A stretch of DNA of 16,428 bases from Thermoflexales bacterium (GTDB lineage: Bacteria; Chloroflexota; Anaerolineae; Fen-1058): NCBI GenBank assembly GCA_016931085.1, contig JAFGFO010000107.1:1-16428 (forward strand), in the 5' to 3' direction. Positions within the stretch are counted from its first letter, which is position 1. Every line of letters begins with the position of its first letter. The position numbers were made by a program, and so were the translations under genes. Positions 14,601 to 16,428 of this stretch are shown piece by piece. The notes under the pieces are model-generated. The model saw nothing but the letters and a program-made list of their open reading frames with translations. It had not been told where the DNA came from and made no database searches.

Positions 14601-16428
14601 TCCAGACGATTTCCCAATCGCCATCGCCATCGAAATCGTGGGTGGAAACCGAGTTAGCTGACGTGCTGTCTCGGGCCATAGCTTCCCATAACAAGCTGCC
14701 GTCGGCGTTCAGGACATAGATGCGTCCAGGATTATAACCAGGATTGGCAACCTGCACGGAAGCTACGATTTCCACCTCGCCGTCGCCATCCGTGTCTGCA
14801 ATCGAGACCCCACCAGGAGTGCCGCTGGGGGTGGCGTATGACCACAGCAAGCTGCCACTGGCGTCCACCACGTGAATGTACCCGTTTGAAACGACGGCGA
14901 TCTCTGGACCAGCGTCGCCGCCAGGCTGCAGGCCGTCAATATCGGCCACAGCCGGCGCGCCACGGCCCTCCAGCGTGGTGGTAAAGCTCAACTGCCAGGC
15001 CAGAGTGGGCGTGACGCCCTGCTCGTAATCGAAAAGGTAGAGCACATTGTTTTTGGCGGTTAGAATGTCCAGCGCGCCATCTCCGGTCAGGTCGGCCAGG
15101 ATGGGCGGGCTGGAATTGAACAGGTTGTAGGTCCAGGCCAACTGACCGTCTGGCTCCACCACGTGCAGGCCAGTTGCGGCGGCCACGGCGATTTCCGGCA
15201 GATCGTCGCCGTCCAGGTTGCCGATGGCCGTTCCACCCCAATCGGGGCGAATGGCCGTGTTGTGCCACCACAAGGTGCCGCCAGCGCGGAAAGCGTACAA
15301 GCCGCCATTGCTCCCCACGACGATTTCCGCGCCGGGGATGCCGTCCAAATCGGCCAGGGCCGGCGCGTCGGGATCGGAACCGGTGATGACGTGCTGCCAC
15401 AGCAGGGGCGAGCCGCTGCCGCTATCCATCCCATCGCCGCGGTAGACGTAGAGAACGCCACCGCTCGAAGAGGCTACGATTTCAACAATACCGTCGCCAT
15501 CCAGGTCGCCCACGGCGGGCGTGGTGACCATGCCGTCCGTTCCGCCACCCGGGGCCGTGTCGTACCATTCAACCATGGGCATTCCGACAAAGCTGGTGGT
15601 CGGCGTTTCGAACGCATCGACACGGGCATTCGTGACACCGTGCAAGCGCAGCACGTGCGAGCCAGCGCCCAGGCCGGTATACTGGAAAGCCAGCGGTGAA
15701 AGCGCAAAGGGATAGGTGGCGGTGACCAGGCCATAGTCGACATTGTCTATGAACACTTGGGCGAGGCTAAGCGTGGGGCGAGAGATAGCAAAATAGTCGA
15801 CCGAGTCGCCCGTAAACAAGAACCAGAGATTGGCCCCGTCCACCGTGTCCTCAACGTACACGCCGCCGCTGGCCGCCGCCAGGTTGTAGTGACCCCAGCC
15901 GTCGCTGAAGTAAACACGCCCCTCGCTGTCAGAGACTCGATCGGCCTCGATCCGCGCCGGAGCAAACTCGGTGCCGTCCCAAACGTCGATATAGTCCAGG
16001 TAGAACAGATTGTTTGACGAGCCAGGGTTATGGTCGTCCAGCACAGTGAGCGTGATGGTGTGAGTGCCGGCAGGTAGGCCAGGGTAAATGTAACTGGTGA
16101 CATCCTCTAGAGCGCTGTAGGTATCGATGGAGCCATAGCTGATACCGTCGATAGAAACCAGCGCCATGCCGGCATTAGTGCCGGTGCGAACGCCGATGCT
16201 GGCCCACCTCCCCTCGAAAGTGAGGCTGATGGTATCGCTAGGTGTCTCGGACCTGGCTACATAAGCACCGCTGGCCTTGGCAACGCCAACCATCGCCCAC
16301 GTGCCGACGGTTTGCCGGAAGGGAACGCCATTGTAGCGCAGGGCGGGGTCGTCCTCTTCGTAGCGAACGACGCCAGCCCGGATAGGCGGCTGCCAGTAAG
16401 GCGGCGCGCCGGGCACGCTAAAGGTATC
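11629..16428 (-). CDS. Giant secreted modular protein (FG-GAP, Ig-like, SdrD-B and PPC domains), 5' end outside the window
   Basis: At least 1,599 residues; the frame is open to the right edge, so the N-terminus and any signal peptide are missing. Numbering from the in-frame GTG at 16416: two beta-sandwich modules resembling carbohydrate-binding domains (about 15-145 and 150-275); eight FG-GAP/VCBS-like repeats (about 298-660) with calcium-binding DxDGDGxxEIV loops; a WNQYNYHVTNVADD segment; about five Ig-like/NEW3-type repeats of roughly 100 residues (about 800-1335) with VTNTG phrases; an SdrD-B-like domain (about 1341-1430, GTVFEDANGNRTRDQGE); a bacterial pre-peptidase C-terminal domain (about 1440-1556, HEPDDSPAAAHSL); and a tail with LYLPVVVK and LYLPVVLK. 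No catalytic domain is visible in this part. The likely role is cell-surface or extracellular binding or adhesion. The tail motif is probably involved in export or anchoring. Confidence 0.9.
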   Translation of the reverse strand, partial: DTFSVPGAPPYWQPPIRAGVVRYEEDDPALRYNGVPFRQTVGTWAMVGVAKASGAYVARSETPSDTISLTFEGRWASIGVRTGTNAGMALVSIDGISYGSIDTYSALEDVTSYIYPGLPAGTHTITLTVLDDHNPGSSNNLFYLDYIDVWDGTEFAPARIEADRVSDSEGRVYFSDGWGHYNLAAASGGVYVEDTVDGANLWFLFTGDSVDYFAISRPTLSLAQVFIDNVDYGLVTATYPFALSPLAFQYTGLGAGSHVLRLHGVTNARVDAFETPTTSFVGMPMVEWYDTAPGGGTDGMVTTPAVGDLDGDGIVEIVASSSGGVLYVYRGDGMDSGSGSPLLWQHVITGSDPDAPALADLDGIPGAEIVVGSNGGLYAFRAGGTLWWHNTAIRPDWGGTAIGNLDGDDLPEIAVAAATGLHVVEPDGQLAWTYNLFNSSPPILADLTGDGALDILTAKNNVLYLFDYEQGVTPTLAWQLSFTTTLEGRGAPAVADIDGLQPGGDAGPEIAVVSNGYIHVVDASGSLLWSYATPSGTPGGVSIADTDGDGEVEIVASVQVANPGYNPGRIYVLNADGSLLWEAMARDSTSANSVSTHDFDGDGDWEIVWNGRDQGLTIYDGNNGAILYNEPAINSMTAKDFPIVADVDGDNHVEIVTGDTEGIYVVGHDAAWAPSRPIWNQYNYHVTNVADDLSVPPIEPDSWTVHNTYRTQTPVLNPAPVYSIDITHTVMSSGMAVLTDTFSLPPDTSAPAYHWHYRQYWYQAPHTIHFDARLLDLQAGEVRQVSHGTDVSYRLFSGANHIAMPPLYVEAARIVAITPSTVALDPGSTARYTVTLYNPAPDVQTYTLSVGGLPGDFAAPGSVLVVPANATLTHTLLITTPAGGELGVYNLAVYIQTGAGGTDTAPASLVLADRLGLSIAPSSRLVVYGGIVTYTLTLTNDDDAARQFGLGVAGLDAAQIALPASLALAAHQAVTVPLVVTACQPQGLYPFRVEASAALADSDLRARAEAVLTVLGEPGVELSLLPPTAVAGQASPAFFTVLVTNTGRLADGYDLSANLPAGWRYEFRANGRSLAHLDLTPYVFNAASLQLVVFPPDGVPAASYPISVTAVSSLNAGVSASDEGLVAVSPRGVTVEIMPHVTTMNPPGSSTWDVLVTNTGEQADTFALVAGGIVSSSAQFDANPVSLEAGQLTVVHMSASALDFALPETYPLAVTAYSHGDPDVWGCDTASLSFLGYEGVALSVTPALIVFTDTLEATYLLLVTNTANTGTTFALDASADPALGLALEVDVLYIPPHMTAGILLTARANMPGTYRITVSAASTTSAARDEGTATLVVVPGDELPATITGTVFEDANGNRTRDQGEAGLGGVQVSLDHAVTTTTNVSGTYVLSTTQPGRHTLIQTDLPGYTSTTANSVAITVALGGNYRVDFGDKLVEAVTCTIDTHEPDDSPAAAHSLGIGVTATLNFCDDAVDWLSFTAQAGQVYTITTWAWGARTDTILTLYDSDGSTQLAKNDNYAPAPDLSSRIVWQAAVDGACFVRVTNRDDSSGDQTDYDVRIDTAAAAPPAGLLYLPVVVKTTIPSLYLPVVLKEADSLAAP
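11656..11718 (-). repeat. Tandem LYLPVV(V/L)K C-terminal motif
   Basis: Bases 11695-11718 encode LYLPVVVK and 11656-11679 encode LYLPVVLK, a 39-nt (13-residue) period. The DNA stretch CACCACCGGCAAGTA is identical in both copies (11662-11676 and 11701-11715), so the unit arose by recent duplication. It sits 8 residues from the end of the protein, where sorting signals are found. Confidence 0.8.
14437..15525 (-). other. FG-GAP/VCBS repeat region of the secreted protein
   Basis: Eight repeats carry the core (A/G)DxDGDGxxEIV. Examples are GDLDGDGIVEIV, GNLDGDDLPEIAV, ADTDGDGEVEIVA, HDFDGDGDWEIVW and ADVDGDNHVEIVT, spaced about 43-53 residues apart. Such repeats fold into a calcium-binding beta-propeller like that of integrin alpha chains. 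The aspartate-rich loops are well kept, which argues for retained calcium binding. Confidence 0.8.

Noticed and set aside
13807..14661. 284-residue plus-strand frame inside the giant secreted-protein gene
   Set aside because: Antisense to clear FG-GAP repeats; Arg/Gly/Asp-rich translation typical of a reversed repeat region.

Overview
The window is GC-rich, densely coding bacterial DNA, most likely from the Chloroflexota (Anaerolineae/Caldilineae type). The clues are a giant secreted protein ending in a duplicated LYLPVV(V/L)K motif, a tail style I associate with exported Chloroflexota proteins; proline/threonine-rich lipoproteins; FG-GAP and PQQ-like propeller proteins; and short filler repeats in the intergenic gaps. 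The taxonomy is inference, since there is no rRNA or other decisive marker. I saw no tRNA, rRNA, CRISPR array, insertion sequence or prophage.

Region 1 (about 1-4476, + strand) is a tightly packed signalling operon: an RsbW-like ATP-binding (anti-sigma/serine kinase) protein, an RsbV-like STAS protein, a GAF-PAS-HisKA_2 sensor histidine kinase, and a REC-GAF-GAF-class III cyclase whose substrate-selecting residues predict ATP as substrate. The set joins a partner-switching pair to a phosphorelay that probably ends in cAMP. The gaps are 21, 6 and 3 nt.

Region 2 (4477-5400) holds a 10-bp perfect palindromic repeat, a class I SAM-dependent methyltransferase gene and a possible intrinsic terminator.

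Region 3 (5497-7896, - strand) is a three-gene operon read as lipoprotein, then a DNA-methyltransferase-fold protein with an HPPY motif, then a ketopantoate-reductase-family protein. The last two overlap by ATGA. A very short divergent promoter region (7897-7962) separates it from rsgA (7963-9117, + strand), the circularly permuted ribosome-assembly GTPase. That gap carries two mirror-image extended -10 promoters, one of which would give a leaderless transcript.

Region 4 (9155-16428, - strand) reads from right to left: a giant extracellular modular protein whose 5' end lies beyond the window, a HemG-like flavodoxin, and a membrane protein with a cytoplasmic zinc ribbon and an external beta-propeller. 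A 23-nt repeat (22/23 identical) sits just upstream of both the flavodoxin gene and the zinc-ribbon gene.

No complete new defence or mobile system is evident. The points most worth following are the signalling operon, the duplicated C-terminal motif, the HPPY methyltransferase and the mirrored promoters.
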